Positions 17,596-25,545 of a stretch of 64,000 bases of DNA are shown here, one piece after another. The translations under genes were made by a program, and so were the position numbers. The stretch covers positions 4,443,769-4,507,768 of the forward strand of contig NZ_OY761461.1 in NCBI RefSeq assembly GCF_963664555.1, in the 5' to 3' direction. The first letter of the stretch is position 1; every line of letters begins with the position of its first letter. Origin of the DNA: Labilibaculum sp. (GTDB lineage Bacteria; Bacteroidota; Bacteroidia; Bacteroidales; Marinifilaceae). The notes below the pieces were generated by a model. That model did no database searches and had not been told where the DNA came from. It saw nothing but the letters and a program-made list of their open reading frames with translations.

Positions 17596-17988
17596 ATGAA
17601 TAATCCGTCGAACATGAAAAACGATCAACCATTTAAAGTTCCTGAGGATTACTTTGAAAACCTAAGCGATCGGGTTCAGGAAAAAATTATAACGGAAGAA
17701 AATCCGAATAAAAGACTGATACAAGTATTAAAACCATACTTCTGGATGGCAGCCAGCGTCGTTGGGATCCTTTTTATTGCCAAAATTGTACTGATCAACT
17801 CAGTTCCATCCGATTACAAAATTCAACAGCTTTCTCAAACAGAAAATACGGCTGTTGATACTCAAAGTACAAGTCTGGATGAACTTAATTGGTTCTCAGA
17901 TGAAAGTTCTGAGGCTACATCTGATGAAATAATTGAATACCTTTCGGATTTTGACATTGATTCTGAATCTTTATTAGCAAACTTATAA
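17596..17988 (+). CDS. Putative membrane anti-sigma factor
   Basis: 130 residues without a recognised domain. A cytoplasmic N-terminus carries FKVPEDYFENLSDRVQEKI, a segment commonly seen in small Bacteroidota proteins encoded directly after ECF sigma genes. One membrane span follows (about 50-70, WMAASVVGILFIAKIVLI), then an acidic periplasmic tail. Size, topology and position 44 bases after the sigma gene suggest an anti-sigma factor; no zinc-binding HxxxCxxC motif is present. Function inferred from context only. Confidence 0.65.
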   Translation: MNNPSNMKNDQPFKVPEDYFENLSDRVQEKIITEENPNKRLIQVLKPYFWMAASVVGILFIAKIVLINSVPSDYKIQQLSQTENTAVDTQSTSLDELNWFSDESSEATSDEIIEYLSDFDIDSESLLANL

Positions 17989-17998
17989 CAGGCCAGAC

Positions 17999-18475
17999 AT
18001 GAAACGAATTTTAATCCTATTAACACTTGTTGTTAGCTATAGTTACTTAGGCATTGCACAGGAAAGAGAACATGGTATGCATGATCAGATGAGTGAACGA
18101 TTCGAAGCACAAAAAATCTCTTTCATCACTCAAAAATTAGAATTAACACCTGATGAAGCTCAAGTATTTTGGCCACTTTACAATGAATTGGAAAAAAAGA
18201 GAAAAGAAAACAGAGACCAAGGCAGAATTCTTTTCAGAAAACTGCGCAACAACTCTGCAGAATTATCTGATAAAGAATTAGGCGATCTTAGTGACGAACT
18301 GATTGAGCTTAAATTGCAGGAAGCAAAGCTTCAAAAAGAATACCATCTAAAATATAAAAAGATACTCCCCGCAAAAAAAATCCTTACTCTTTATCATACC
18401 GAAAGGCAATTTCAAAACATGCTTTTAAAACAAATAAAAGAACGGGGTAAACATCCACACGAAAAACAAAATTAA
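17999..18475 (+). CDS. Spy/CpxP-like periplasmic protein
   Basis: 158 residues with a signal peptide (MKRILILLTLVVSYSYLGIA). The mature part is helical, highly charged and Met-containing near the start, with LTPDEAQVFWPLYNELEKKRKENR resembling the LTxxQ-type repeat of Spy/CpxP/CnrX-like proteins, and a second amphipathic helix pair. It begins 10 bases after the putative anti-sigma gene. By analogy with CnrYXH- and Cpx-type systems it could sense or buffer misfolded protein or metal; this is inference. Confidence 0.7.
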   Translation: MKRILILLTLVVSYSYLGIAQEREHGMHDQMSERFEAQKISFITQKLELTPDEAQVFWPLYNELEKKRKENRDQGRILFRKLRNNSAELSDKELGDLSDELIELKLQEAKLQKEYHLKYKKILPAKKILTLYHTERQFQNMLLKQIKERGKHPHEKQN

Positions 18476-18478
18476 AAG

Positions 18479-18513
18479 TAAGGGCTGTAAATTTTACATT
18501 TACAGCCCTTTTA
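18479..18513. terminator. Bidirectional terminator, sigma operon / hisS
   Basis: AGGGCTGTAAA and TTTACAGCCCT form a perfect 11-bp stem around a 7-base loop with A/T flanks on both sides, between the convergent Spy-like and hisS genes. Confidence 0.9.
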
Positions 18514-18538
18514 TATTTGACTTGAATAATTTTTACTC

Positions 18539-19900
18539 TTATGATAATATTTCGATCAACTGATCCGGAGTTAATTTTTCCTGATCTCCGCTTTCCATAT
18601 TCTTTAAACTAACAACACCTTCCTCTACTTCAGACTCTCCTACCAAAATTACAAAAGGAATGCTTTTATTGTTGGCATAAGTCATCTGCTTTTTCATTTT
18701 AGAAGAATCAGGATAAATCTCAGCATTAATTCCATTTGCTCTTAACTTAGCCAAAATCGGCAAACAAAATGCCTCCTCTTTTTCGCCAAAATTGATGAAC
18801 AATACTTTGGTTGTAATACCCGTATTTGAAGGGAACTTATCCATTTGATCCAACACATCGTAAATACGATCGGCACCAAACGAAATACCAACTCCCGAAA
18901 CGTCTTTCAATCCAAAAATCCCGGTTAAATCATCATATCGTCCACCACCTGTGATACTGCCAAATTCCATATCTTTCGATTTTACTTCGAAAATGGCTCC
19001 GGTATAATAATTCAATCCTCTGGCCAAAGTCAAATCCAATTCAACTTCGGTTTGCACCTCAAGCTGCGATAAATAAGTAAAAACTGTTTCCAGTTCCTCG
19101 ATCCCTTTCATTCCAATTTCTGATGAAGAAAGAAGCTCCTTTAATTTAGCCAGTTTCTCCGAATTTGAACCCGACAATAATATAATTGGCTGCAATGTAT
19201 CAATAGCTTCCTGAGAAATTCCCTTGTCAGCCAATTCCTTATTCACATTCTCCAAACCGATTTTATCCAACTTGTCGATTGCAACAGTAATATCAACAAT
19301 TTTTTCAGCCTCTCCAATAATCTCAGCAATTCCTGCCAAAATTTTTCGGTTATTCAACTTTACAACTACATTCAACTGAAGTCTTTTGTAAACCTGATCA
19401 ACAATCTGAATTAATTCAACTTCATTTAAAAGAGAATTGCTGCCAATCACATCAACATCACATTGAAAAAATTCACGGTAGCGCCCTTTCTGAGGTCTGT
19501 CTGCTCTCCAAACCGGTTGAATCTGATAACGCTTAAAAGGGAAATCAATTTCGTTACGATGCTGTACAACGTAACGTGCAAAAGGCACTGTCAGATCATA
19601 ACGAAGTCCTTTTTCACTTATTTTTGTGGTTAATTTTACCGAATTCTTCTCTCGAATTTGATCTTCATTTATTTTTGATAGAAAATCGCCCGAATTCAGC
19701 ACTTTAAACAATAGTTTGTCTCCCTCTTCTCCATATTTTCCCATTAGAGTAGACAAATTTTCCATTGATGGTGTTTCTATCGGCATAAAACCATATAACT
19801 GAAACACCTCTTTTATGGTATCAAAAATATAGTTTCTCTTTACCATTTCAACAGGAGAGAAATCTCTCGTCCCTTTAGGAATAGACGGTTTTTGAGCCAT
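18539..19900 (-). CDS. hisS: Histidyl-tRNA synthetase
   Basis: Class II aminoacyl-tRNA synthetase charging tRNA-His. 453 residues. N-terminal KGTRDFSPVE, motif 2 YQIQPVWRADRPQKGRYREF, the HisA signature LARGLNYYTGAIFEV and motif 3 GVGISFGADRIYDVL are all visible; an anticodon-binding domain occupies about residues 365-453. The start ATG directly precedes the conserved AQKPSIPKGTRDF. Convergent with the sigma-factor operon and followed by a shared terminator. Confidence 0.97.
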   Translation of the reverse strand: MAQKPSIPKGTRDFSPVEMVKRNYIFDTIKEVFQLYGFMPIETPSMENLSTLMGKYGEEGDKLLFKVLNSGDFLSKINEDQIREKNSVKLTTKISEKGLRYDLTVPFARYVVQHRNEIDFPFKRYQIQPVWRADRPQKGRYREFFQCDVDVIGSNSLLNEVELIQIVDQVYKRLQLNVVVKLNNRKILAGIAEIIGEAEKIVDITVAIDKLDKIGLENVNKELADKGISQEAIDTLQPIILLSGSNSEKLAKLKELLSSSEIGMKGIEELETVFTYLSQLEVQTEVELDLTLARGLNYYTGAIFEVKSKDMEFGSITGGGRYDDLTGIFGLKDVSGVGISFGADRIYDVLDQMDKFPSNTGITTKVLFINFGEKEEAFCLPILAKLRANGINAEIYPDSSKMKKQMTYANNKSIPFVILVGESEVEEGVVSLKNMESGDQEKLTPDQLIEILS

Positions 19901-19936
19901 TTTTAAGTCTTTATTTTGGTTATTTTATTAGAGCTA

Positions 19937-19969
19937 CAAAATTATCAAATTATTTGACAGATACCACAA
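19937..19969 (-). promoter_or_regulatory. Probable promoter for hisS
   Basis: Minus strand TTG, 22 bases, TAATTTTG; the -7 box is 37 bases before the hisS ATG. Fits the phylum consensus; AT-richness makes chance matches possible. Confidence 0.45.
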
Positions 19970-20019
19970 CATTCTAATACGATCTGTATTTAACATGCAA
20001 AACAGAACAACTATTTGAA

Positions 20020-20355
20020 CTATGTCCTTTTTATCCGGCGAAGTATATTAGCAAAAAAATCGACTAGAAGCCCTAAAACAAATGGATAATACCACAGTTT
20101 AAAATCAATCACAAAAAGAAGAAATATTGAGATCAGAAATAAAAAATTTACCGATAATTTCAAATAATCAAAAGTCCACCAATCCGCAATGCTTTTATAA
20201 AACAAAAACCTAATCTGAACACCTGAATACAACAGTACTCCAATTGCAAATAAAATTTCGCCGTAGGACAAATGATTTAGTAAGCGGATACCTCCCAAAA
20301 CAATAAAGACAATCCCAACATAGTAGATTGTCTTATAACCAGAAAAAGATTTCAT
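20020..20355 (-). CDS. Small four-span membrane protein, unknown
   Basis: 111 residues, not recognised. Hydropathy by eye suggests four membrane spans (about 9-24, 32-50, 65-83, 86-103) with a basic C-terminus (LRRIKRT) that should stay in the cytoplasm. It starts 4 bases after the stop of the DUF4870 gene, so the two are almost certainly one transcript. No catalytic or binding motif seen. Confidence 0.7.
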   Translation of the reverse strand: MKSFSGYKTIYYVGIVFIVLGGIRLLNHLSYGEILFAIGVLLYSGVQIRFLFYKSIADWWTFDYLKLSVNFLFLISIFLLFVIDFKLWYYPFVLGLLVDFFANILRRIKRT

Positions 20356-20359
20356 TCTT

Positions 20360-20749
20360 TCAATTTAGAAATTTAATACTCAGAGGATATTGGTAATCTT
20401 CCCCATTTAAAGTTTTTACAATCGCAATAACAACAAAAATCAAATTTAGCAAAGCAAGTCCAATCAGCAATAAAATTCCAATTCCTATAAAAACCAATAT
20501 TGCGGACACAAAAATGTATATACACATCGATATCTGAAAATTAATTGATTTTTTTCCCTCTTGATCAACCAGTTCTGAATAGTCCTTTTTCATCGACCAT
20601 AAAATGAGTGGCCCTATTACATTGCCAAAAGGAATTATAACTCCGGAAAATGATGCTAAATGGCAGAACATTGCCCAATTTTTCTCATCGGTTGGGGTTG
20701 CAAATTGATTCATGGAAATCGAATTAAGTGATAAATTATTTTGTTCCAT
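20360..20749 (-). CDS. DUF4870 membrane protein
   Basis: About 129 residues with the DUF4870 (Tic20-like) layout: DEKNWAMFCHLASFSGVIIP at the N-terminus, PLILWSMKKDYSELVDQEGKKSINFQ and two long hydrophobic helices at the C-terminus. Function unknown in the family. Start placed at the ATG giving MEQNNLSLNSI; a further ATG 36 bases inside (MNQFATP) is also reasonable, while the longest frame (from 20845) would cross a terminator hairpin and is unlikely. Confidence 0.85.
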   Translation of the reverse strand: MEQNNLSLNSISMNQFATPTDEKNWAMFCHLASFSGVIIPFGNVIGPLILWSMKKDYSELVDQEGKKSINFQISMCIYIFVSAILVFIGIGILLLIGLALLNLIFVVIAIVKTLNGEDYQYPLSIKFLN

Positions 20750-20755
20750 CAAGTT

Positions 20756-20775
20756 ACAAAAACAAAGGGAAGAAA
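20756..20775 (+). repeat. 20-bp direct repeat, left copy
   Basis: ACAAAAACAAAGGGAAGAAA, identical to 22391-22410. Its GGGAAGAA part is also one arm of the terminator of the 426-residue gene. Together the two copies bracket that gene. Confidence 0.7.
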
Positions 20776-20797
20776 ACCAATCCGGCTTCTTCCCTTC
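20764..20797 (-). terminator. Terminator after the 426-residue orphan gene
   Basis: GGGAAGAA and TTCTTCCC pair perfectly around 12 bases; on the minus strand the stem is followed by TTTGTTTTTG. It is about 130 bases past the stop of the orphan gene. Confidence 0.6.
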
Positions 20798-20924
20798 TGT
20801 TTTTATCAGCTGGTAAAGCGCCTGCATTTTGTACCTAAGGCACAATCCGTTTCACTTCTGTGGATTAATCGACGAAAGCTGGAGTATCAATTCCTCAATC
20901 TTCCCCGAACAAACATTTCTGCTT

Positions 20925-22205
20925 TCAACAGTATTCTTCATCGTACTTTTCTTCCGGAATTTGCAGTCGTTCCTCACGGCCATTTTCTATATACTCTTCA
21001 ACTTCAGCCCAATCAACATCTTTCTGGTTTGAGTTCAATGCGATTACATTTTTTAAATCAAAGAGTTGGTGTATTCCTGCTTCCTGCATAATTTTCTTAA
21101 TCAAACTATCTTCTTTGGGAGGATTTGAAAGGAAGGAGCTTACTGAATCGAAACGCCAATAGCTAATATCCTTTTTTCCCAGACCCGAAACTTTTTCCAA
21201 AAGATGCCCCTCAGGAGTCGATCGATGTGTTATAAATAGAAACGTTTTAATGATTACTTTTTCATCAATAATAGCCGCAACAAAATATCCAATTTTAACA
21301 TGTCCATAATACAGGGGTAAAAATATTTTTCCATCCTTAACGTGAGCCACCTTAAAATTCCGAAACACATTTGCCATAAACAATCTGCAAGCCAGCAATG
21401 AAAGTGGCTTTGTTCGTTCTTCAAATCTCATAATGGCATGAGATTGAATATAAACCTCCAGCTCCTTCTTTTCTCCTTTATAAATCGCCTTTATTTCATC
21501 AGATCGAATCTTAAAATACCAAATACCACCGTTTGCTATGGGCCAGCCAAATTGTATAATCGGTCTTCGTTTTCCTTCTATGGCAATACTTCTTTTAACC
21601 GGACGATGATGTTTCACTTTTACAATATGAAACACGCCGCTAACGGGGTGTTTTTTCTGGACAAATTCTGTTTTAATACTAAACATTTCGCGACCAATCA
21701 CATTTAGCATTGCCAGTATATTGTCGTACATCCCGTAGAGGAGATCTTCGGGAGATTCTAGTTCATCGTATGCATCAATTAAAGGTTTAAAAGCAGAATT
21801 GAATGCTTCCAAATCAAGACCACTATCTTCTTTACGAATAAAGTAAATAAAACAATCAATAACATATACATCGCCTATTGAGATCTTTTCTCTTCCCTTA
21901 ATCAATTCGATATCACGTTTCTCCCTTAAACTTCGGAATAATATAGCCAACACTTTCGCCTGCTTCTTATCAATTGGTTCCCCTTTATCCACTCTTGGCT
22001 GCGTTAAATGAATTCTTAAAAGGTACATCAACATTCGATTACTCTTATTTAAGAGCTTGCAAGCATCTTTGCATCCAGCTATATCGGCTAATTTTTCAAA
22101 TCTATCGAAAAATTCGGCTTGACCTCCGGTACTAATACCTTGCCCCTTAAAGGCAAATATATTATTTCTCTTTTTCGTTCTTTTTTTTGTCGTTTTTCTG
22201 GGCAT
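20925..22205 (-). CDS. Orphan protein of 426 residues
   Basis: No family recognised. The N-terminus is very basic (MPRKTTKKRTKKRNN), then come mostly helical segments to about 160, then a beta-rich C-terminal half. A segment YIQSHAIMRFEERT resembles the HAxxRxxER signature of small RelE/BrnT-like and DUF4258 domains, followed by strands (GKIFLPLYYGHVKIGYFVA, EKVIIKTFLFITH) that would fit such a fold; this is only a resemblance. No signal peptide or membrane span. Its C-terminus is acidic. A 20-bp direct repeat lies on either side of the gene. Confidence 0.75.
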   Translation of the reverse strand: MPRKTTKKRTKKRNNIFAFKGQGISTGGQAEFFDRFEKLADIAGCKDACKLLNKSNRMLMYLLRIHLTQPRVDKGEPIDKKQAKVLAILFRSLREKRDIELIKGREKISIGDVYVIDCFIYFIRKEDSGLDLEAFNSAFKPLIDAYDELESPEDLLYGMYDNILAMLNVIGREMFSIKTEFVQKKHPVSGVFHIVKVKHHRPVKRSIAIEGKRRPIIQFGWPIANGGIWYFKIRSDEIKAIYKGEKKELEVYIQSHAIMRFEERTKPLSLLACRLFMANVFRNFKVAHVKDGKIFLPLYYGHVKIGYFVAAIIDEKVIIKTFLFITHRSTPEGHLLEKVSGLGKKDISYWRFDSVSSFLSNPPKEDSLIKKIMQEAGIHQLFDLKNVIALNSNQKDVDWAEVEEYIENGREERLQIPEEKYDEEYC

Positions 22206-22310
22206 AGCTTCATTTTTGGATATTGCTCCATGAACCTATCATAATTTTACGAATAATCCAAAAAATCTGATTAAAAACTTAACATTGCACATGCAAATTA
22301 GTACGATGAT

Positions 22311-22385
22311 ATGGGAAGACTAGCTTCTTTCTTCGAAGGCGTTATCAAGTACGTTATGCCTATTTGTTTTGCACTGATTAAATAA
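22311..22385 (+). CDS. Possible 24-residue hydrophobic peptide
   Basis: ATG-to-TAA frame coding MGRLASFFEGVIKYVMPICF then ALIK. The middle is hydrophobic with charged ends, the size and shape of a small membrane peptide or type I toxin. An in-frame TAG lies four codons upstream, so ATG is the only start. No clear promoter; chance occurrence cannot be excluded. Confidence 0.3.
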   Translation: MGRLASFFEGVIKYVMPICFALIK

Positions 22386-22390
22386 AGATC

Positions 22391-22410
22391 ACAAAAACAA
22401 AGGGAAGAAA
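22391..22410 (+). repeat. 20-bp direct repeat, right copy
   Basis: ACAAAAACAAAGGGAAGAAA, identical to 20756-20775 and 1635 bases from it, bracketing the orphan gene and the possible small ORF. Confidence 0.7.
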
Positions 22411-22437
22411 TGCTAAAATTATAGAATAGCTTAAAGA

Positions 22438-22616
22438 TTTACCCACGAGTCCGAAAAACAAAAAAACAGGCGTGGGGGTTTACCCATGCGTCCAAAAAAC
22501 AAAAAAAACAGTCGTGGAGGTTTACCCACGAGCCCAAAAAACAAAAAAATAGGCTTGGAGGTTTACCCACGAGCTCAAAAACCAGTTGGTGAAGGCTTGG
22601 AGGTTTACCCACAGCA
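22438..22616. repeat. 41/42-bp tandem repeat, about 4.3 copies
   Basis: Units start with TTTACCCA at 22438, 22479, 22521, 22562 and 22604, so periods are 41, 42, 41 and 42. Each unit reads TTTACCCACGAG, then an A-rich centre, then GGCKTGGRGG. The CCCACG/CGTGGG or GAGCC/GGCTT arms can pair around the A-rich loop. The fourth unit has an unrelated centre. The period is not a multiple of three. Confidence 0.9.
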
Positions 22617-22842
22617 CACTTAAAGAATAAAGCAAGACATGCAAGTGTAAGCAAAATATTAGTGTGTAGTGAAGCCGGTTTAAATCTGAAAAATTCAGAT
22701 TGCTTGTCATAAAAAAGATGCAAATATTTTTTCCTTCTAAATAAATAATTGTAAGTTTATTATCAATAACATATTTATGACCAATATTATTTCATACTAA
22801 AACGATCAGAATCATTAATTAACACACTTAAAATCCAAAAAG

Positions 22843-23574
22843 ATGATACCAAAACTTATTTCACAAAGCAGAATAACCGAAGTAAATACAACTGCCGATA
22901 GTTTGCTGATGGCCTATCGGAAACAAAGCTGGGAAATCGATACTTATATGCTTACTATTTTTACTGGTCTGCAAACAAAATCGAATGAGTTAAGAACGGC
23001 CATTAAATGTAGCAAAACGGAGTCGAATCTCGATAAAAAAGATATTGTAAGAGATGACAAAGTGAGGGCTTTGCACTATTTGATACTGGGCTCAATTCAT
23101 AATCCCGATGCGGCTGTGAAAGCGGCAGCTAAGAGTTTAAAAGCTGTTTTTTCAAAATATGGGATAAAAATAATCCACGAAAGCTATACCATAGAATCGT
23201 CGCTGATAGAATCCTTACTCGAAGATTTTTCGGCACCTGAACTACAGGCTGCTATTGCCTTGGTATCGGGTTGTGCCGAAATAATCAGCAGTTTACAAAT
23301 AGATCAGAATGATTTTAAAACAGCACATTTTGCCTGGGAAGAAGAGAAAGCATTAAATGGGCTTACCCAAAGCTCCACAGATATAAAAAAAGAAGTTCTT
23401 TCGATTATCAACGATAAAATAGTGCTGCATTTAAAAGCCATGCAGCAGGCAAACAAAGAGCTTTATGGGGAATTGGCGCAAACTGTTGCTCAAATAATTA
23501 ACGACGCCAACCAGGCGGTGAAAAGAAGGAGAAAAAAGGAAGAAATTGAGCCGGAAGCGGCAATTGAAAATTAG
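22843..23574 (+). CDS. DUF6261-like helical protein
   Basis: 243 residues, almost entirely helical, no signal peptide or membrane span, ending in a very basic then acidic tail (VKRRRKKEEIEPEAAIEN). The general plan (ILISQSRITEVNT-like start, a helical bundle of paired repeats, a Lys/Arg tail) resembles DUF6261 proteins common as scattered paralogs in Bacteroidota genomes; the assignment is from memory and moderate. Function unknown. Stands alone between the repeat region and ettA. Confidence 0.7.
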   Translation: MIPKLISQSRITEVNTTADSLLMAYRKQSWEIDTYMLTIFTGLQTKSNELRTAIKCSKTESNLDKKDIVRDDKVRALHYLILGSIHNPDAAVKAAAKSLKAVFSKYGIKIIHESYTIESSLIESLLEDFSAPELQAAIALVSGCAEIISSLQIDQNDFKTAHFAWEEEKALNGLTQSSTDIKKEVLSIINDKIVLHLKAMQQANKELYGELAQTVAQIINDANQAVKRRRKKEEIEPEAAIEN

Positions 23575-23610
23575 AAGGCAGCAGTTGAATTTCGTAAATC
23601 AGTAAAATTA

Positions 23611-23649
23611 AAAAAGGTGAAAGCTTCAAAACAGAGCTTTCACCTTTTC
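23611..23649. terminator. Bidirectional terminator, DUF6261-like / ettA
   Basis: AAAAGGTGAAAGCT and AGCTTTCACCTTTT form a perfect 14-bp stem around a 9-base loop between two convergent genes. Confidence 0.92.
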
Positions 23650-23654
23650 ATGCT

Positions 23655-25343
23655 TTAATCAGCGATCAGTTTTTTATATCTTATCCGTTTAGGACCTTCA
23701 TCGCCCATGCGTTTCTTCCTGTTAATCTCATAATCGGAATATCCTCCTTCAAAAAACTGAACATGAGAATTGCCTTCAAAGGCCAAAATATGTGTTGCAA
23801 TACGGTCCAAAAACCATCGGTCATGCGAAATCACCACTGCGCAACCTGCAAAATTTTCCAACCCTTCTTCCAAAGCCCGAAGAGTATTTACATCGATATC
23901 ATTGGTTGGTTCATCCAAAAGTAAAACATTAGCCTCTTCTTTTAAAGTCAGAGCCAAATGCAGGCGGTTACGCTCTCCCCCAGATAATACACCACATTTT
24001 TTTTCCTGATCGGCACCATTGAAATTAAAGCGACCCACATAAGCTCTCGCATTAACTGTTCGCCCTCCAACATTAATCAAATCACCGCCACCAGAGATTA
24101 CCTCATAAACCGATTTTTCCGGATCGATGTCAGCATGCTGCTGATCAACATAGCCTACTTTTACAGTCTCTCCAACTTCAAAAGTTCCTTTGTCCGGTTT
24201 CTCAAGATCCATAATCATCCTAAAAAGTGTTGTTTTACCCGCACCATTAGGCCCAATCACCCCAACGATTCCTGCCGGCGGTAATTCAAATTCCAAATCA
24301 TCAAACAACAACTTATTTCCGAATGCCTTTGAAACAGACTGAACCTGAATTACCTTATTTCCCAAACGAGGACCGTTAGGAATAAAGATTTCCAGCTTTT
24401 CTTCTTTCTCTTTCAAATCCTCATTCATCATGCTGTCGTAAGCACTCAAACGGGCTTTGCTTTTTGCCTGACGGGCTTTAGGAGCCATCCGCACCCACTC
24501 CAACTCCCTTTCAAGGGTTTTGCGTCGCTTACTTGCCGTTTTCTCTTCCATTGCCATGCGTTTGGTCTTTTGATCCAGCCACGCGCTGTAATTGCCCTTC
24601 CAGGGAATTCCTTCTCCTCTATCCAACTCCAGAATCCAACCTGCTACATTGTCAAGAAAATATCTATCATGAGTAATACTGATTACAGTTCCCTTATATT
24701 GCGCCAAATGTTGTTCCAGCCACTCCACCGATTCTGCATCCAAGTGGTTAGTCGGCTCATCCAAAAGTAAAATATCCGGTTCCTGAAGTAGTAATCTGCA
24801 AAGAGCAACACGTCTTCTTTCTCCTCCCGAACAATTTTTAATTAATGCATCTCCCTCCGGACAACGCAATGCGTCCATCGCACGTTCCAGCTTTGTATCC
24901 AAATTCCAGGCATCAAAATGATCGATCTTCTCCTGAAGATTTGCCTGCTCATCCATAACAGCCTGCATTTTATCCGCATCTTCCAACACTTCAGGATCTC
25001 CAAATTTTAAATTAACCGCTTCATATGCATTCAAGGCATCAACAATTTCCTGAACCCCTTCTTCTACAATTTCTCTTACTGTTTTACTGTCATCCAATAT
25101 TGGTTCCTGCGCCAGATAGCCAATATTATGCTCTTTCGACCAAACAACATGTCCGTCAAATGAGCTTTCCAGTCCGGCAATAATTTTAAGAAGAGTAGAT
25201 TTACCGGAACCATTCAATCCGATAATACCAATCTTGGCTCCATAGAAAAAAGAAAGATTAATATTATTCAATACTTTTTTTTGTGATGAAAAGGTCTTGC
25301 TAACCCTATCCATCGAAAAAATAATTTTTTTATCGTCAGCCAT
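23655..25343 (-). CDS. ettA: Energy-dependent translational throttle protein EttA (ABC-F)
   Basis: Soluble ABC-F ATPase that binds the ribosomal E site and gates the first elongation steps by ATP/ADP ratio. About 562 residues, the size of EttA. Two nucleotide-binding domains: Walker A GLNGSGKST and GPNGAGKTT, signatures NCSGGERRRVALC and LSGGERNRLHLAL, Walker B ILLLDEPTNHLD and VLLLDEPTNDID. The arm and P-site tether region follow the first domain. Start taken at the ATG giving MADDKKIIFSMDRVSKTF; an ATG 57 bases upstream adds an unlikely Cys-rich leader. Confidence 0.94.
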   Translation of the reverse strand: MADDKKIIFSMDRVSKTFSSQKKVLNNINLSFFYGAKIGIIGLNGSGKSTLLKIIAGLESSFDGHVVWSKEHNIGYLAQEPILDDSKTVREIVEEGVQEIVDALNAYEAVNLKFGDPEVLEDADKMQAVMDEQANLQEKIDHFDAWNLDTKLERAMDALRCPEGDALIKNCSGGERRRVALCRLLLQEPDILLLDEPTNHLDAESVEWLEQHLAQYKGTVISITHDRYFLDNVAGWILELDRGEGIPWKGNYSAWLDQKTKRMAMEEKTASKRRKTLERELEWVRMAPKARQAKSKARLSAYDSMMNEDLKEKEEKLEIFIPNGPRLGNKVIQVQSVSKAFGNKLLFDDLEFELPPAGIVGVIGPNGAGKTTLFRMIMDLEKPDKGTFEVGETVKVGYVDQQHADIDPEKSVYEVISGGGDLINVGGRTVNARAYVGRFNFNGADQEKKCGVLSGGERNRLHLALTLKEEANVLLLDEPTNDIDVNTLRALEEGLENFAGCAVVISHDRWFLDRIATHILAFEGNSHVQFFEGGYSDYEINRKKRMGDEGPKRIRYKKLIAD

Positions 25344-25545
25344 TATCCAGTCTTTAATTATTTCATTCAATTTACAAGTGCAAAAATAGAAAAAATGCAT
25401 TGAAAAATTATCAATTCTATTCTGTTGAATTCTTTATTTCCAGTGCGATAAAAGGCCTTTTCTCATTTTACAAACAAAATTAAACTTTTGTTTTTTTATT
25501 ATAGTTTAAAAAACGTATTTTTAAATATCAAATACTGGGATTATT

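Larger units (their letters stand above)
22206..22842. other. 637-bp accessory intergenic region
   Basis: Holds a possible 24-codon ORF, the right copy of the 20-bp direct repeat, the 41/42-bp tandem repeat and a perfect 8-bp hairpin (AATCTGAA / TTCAGATT, 22683-22701) without a T tract. No tRNA or insertion sequence seen. Confidence 0.6.

Noticed and set aside
20750..20845. Longer start for the DUF4870 gene
   Set aside because: It would place a terminator hairpin inside the coding region and add a sequence foreign to the family.
20741..21091. Plus-strand frame opposite the orphan gene and terminator
   Set aside because: It overlaps the end of a longer, well-formed gene and a hairpin on the other strand; composition is not protein-like.
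22438..22616. CRISPR array
   Set aside because: Units are directly adjacent with no unique spacers, and no cas gene is nearby.
22439..22723. Minus-strand 94-codon frame across the 41/42-bp repeat
   Set aside because: Its sequence is the repeat translated (Phe/Cys/Trp-rich low-complexity). The repeat period is not a multiple of three, so coding selection is not supported.
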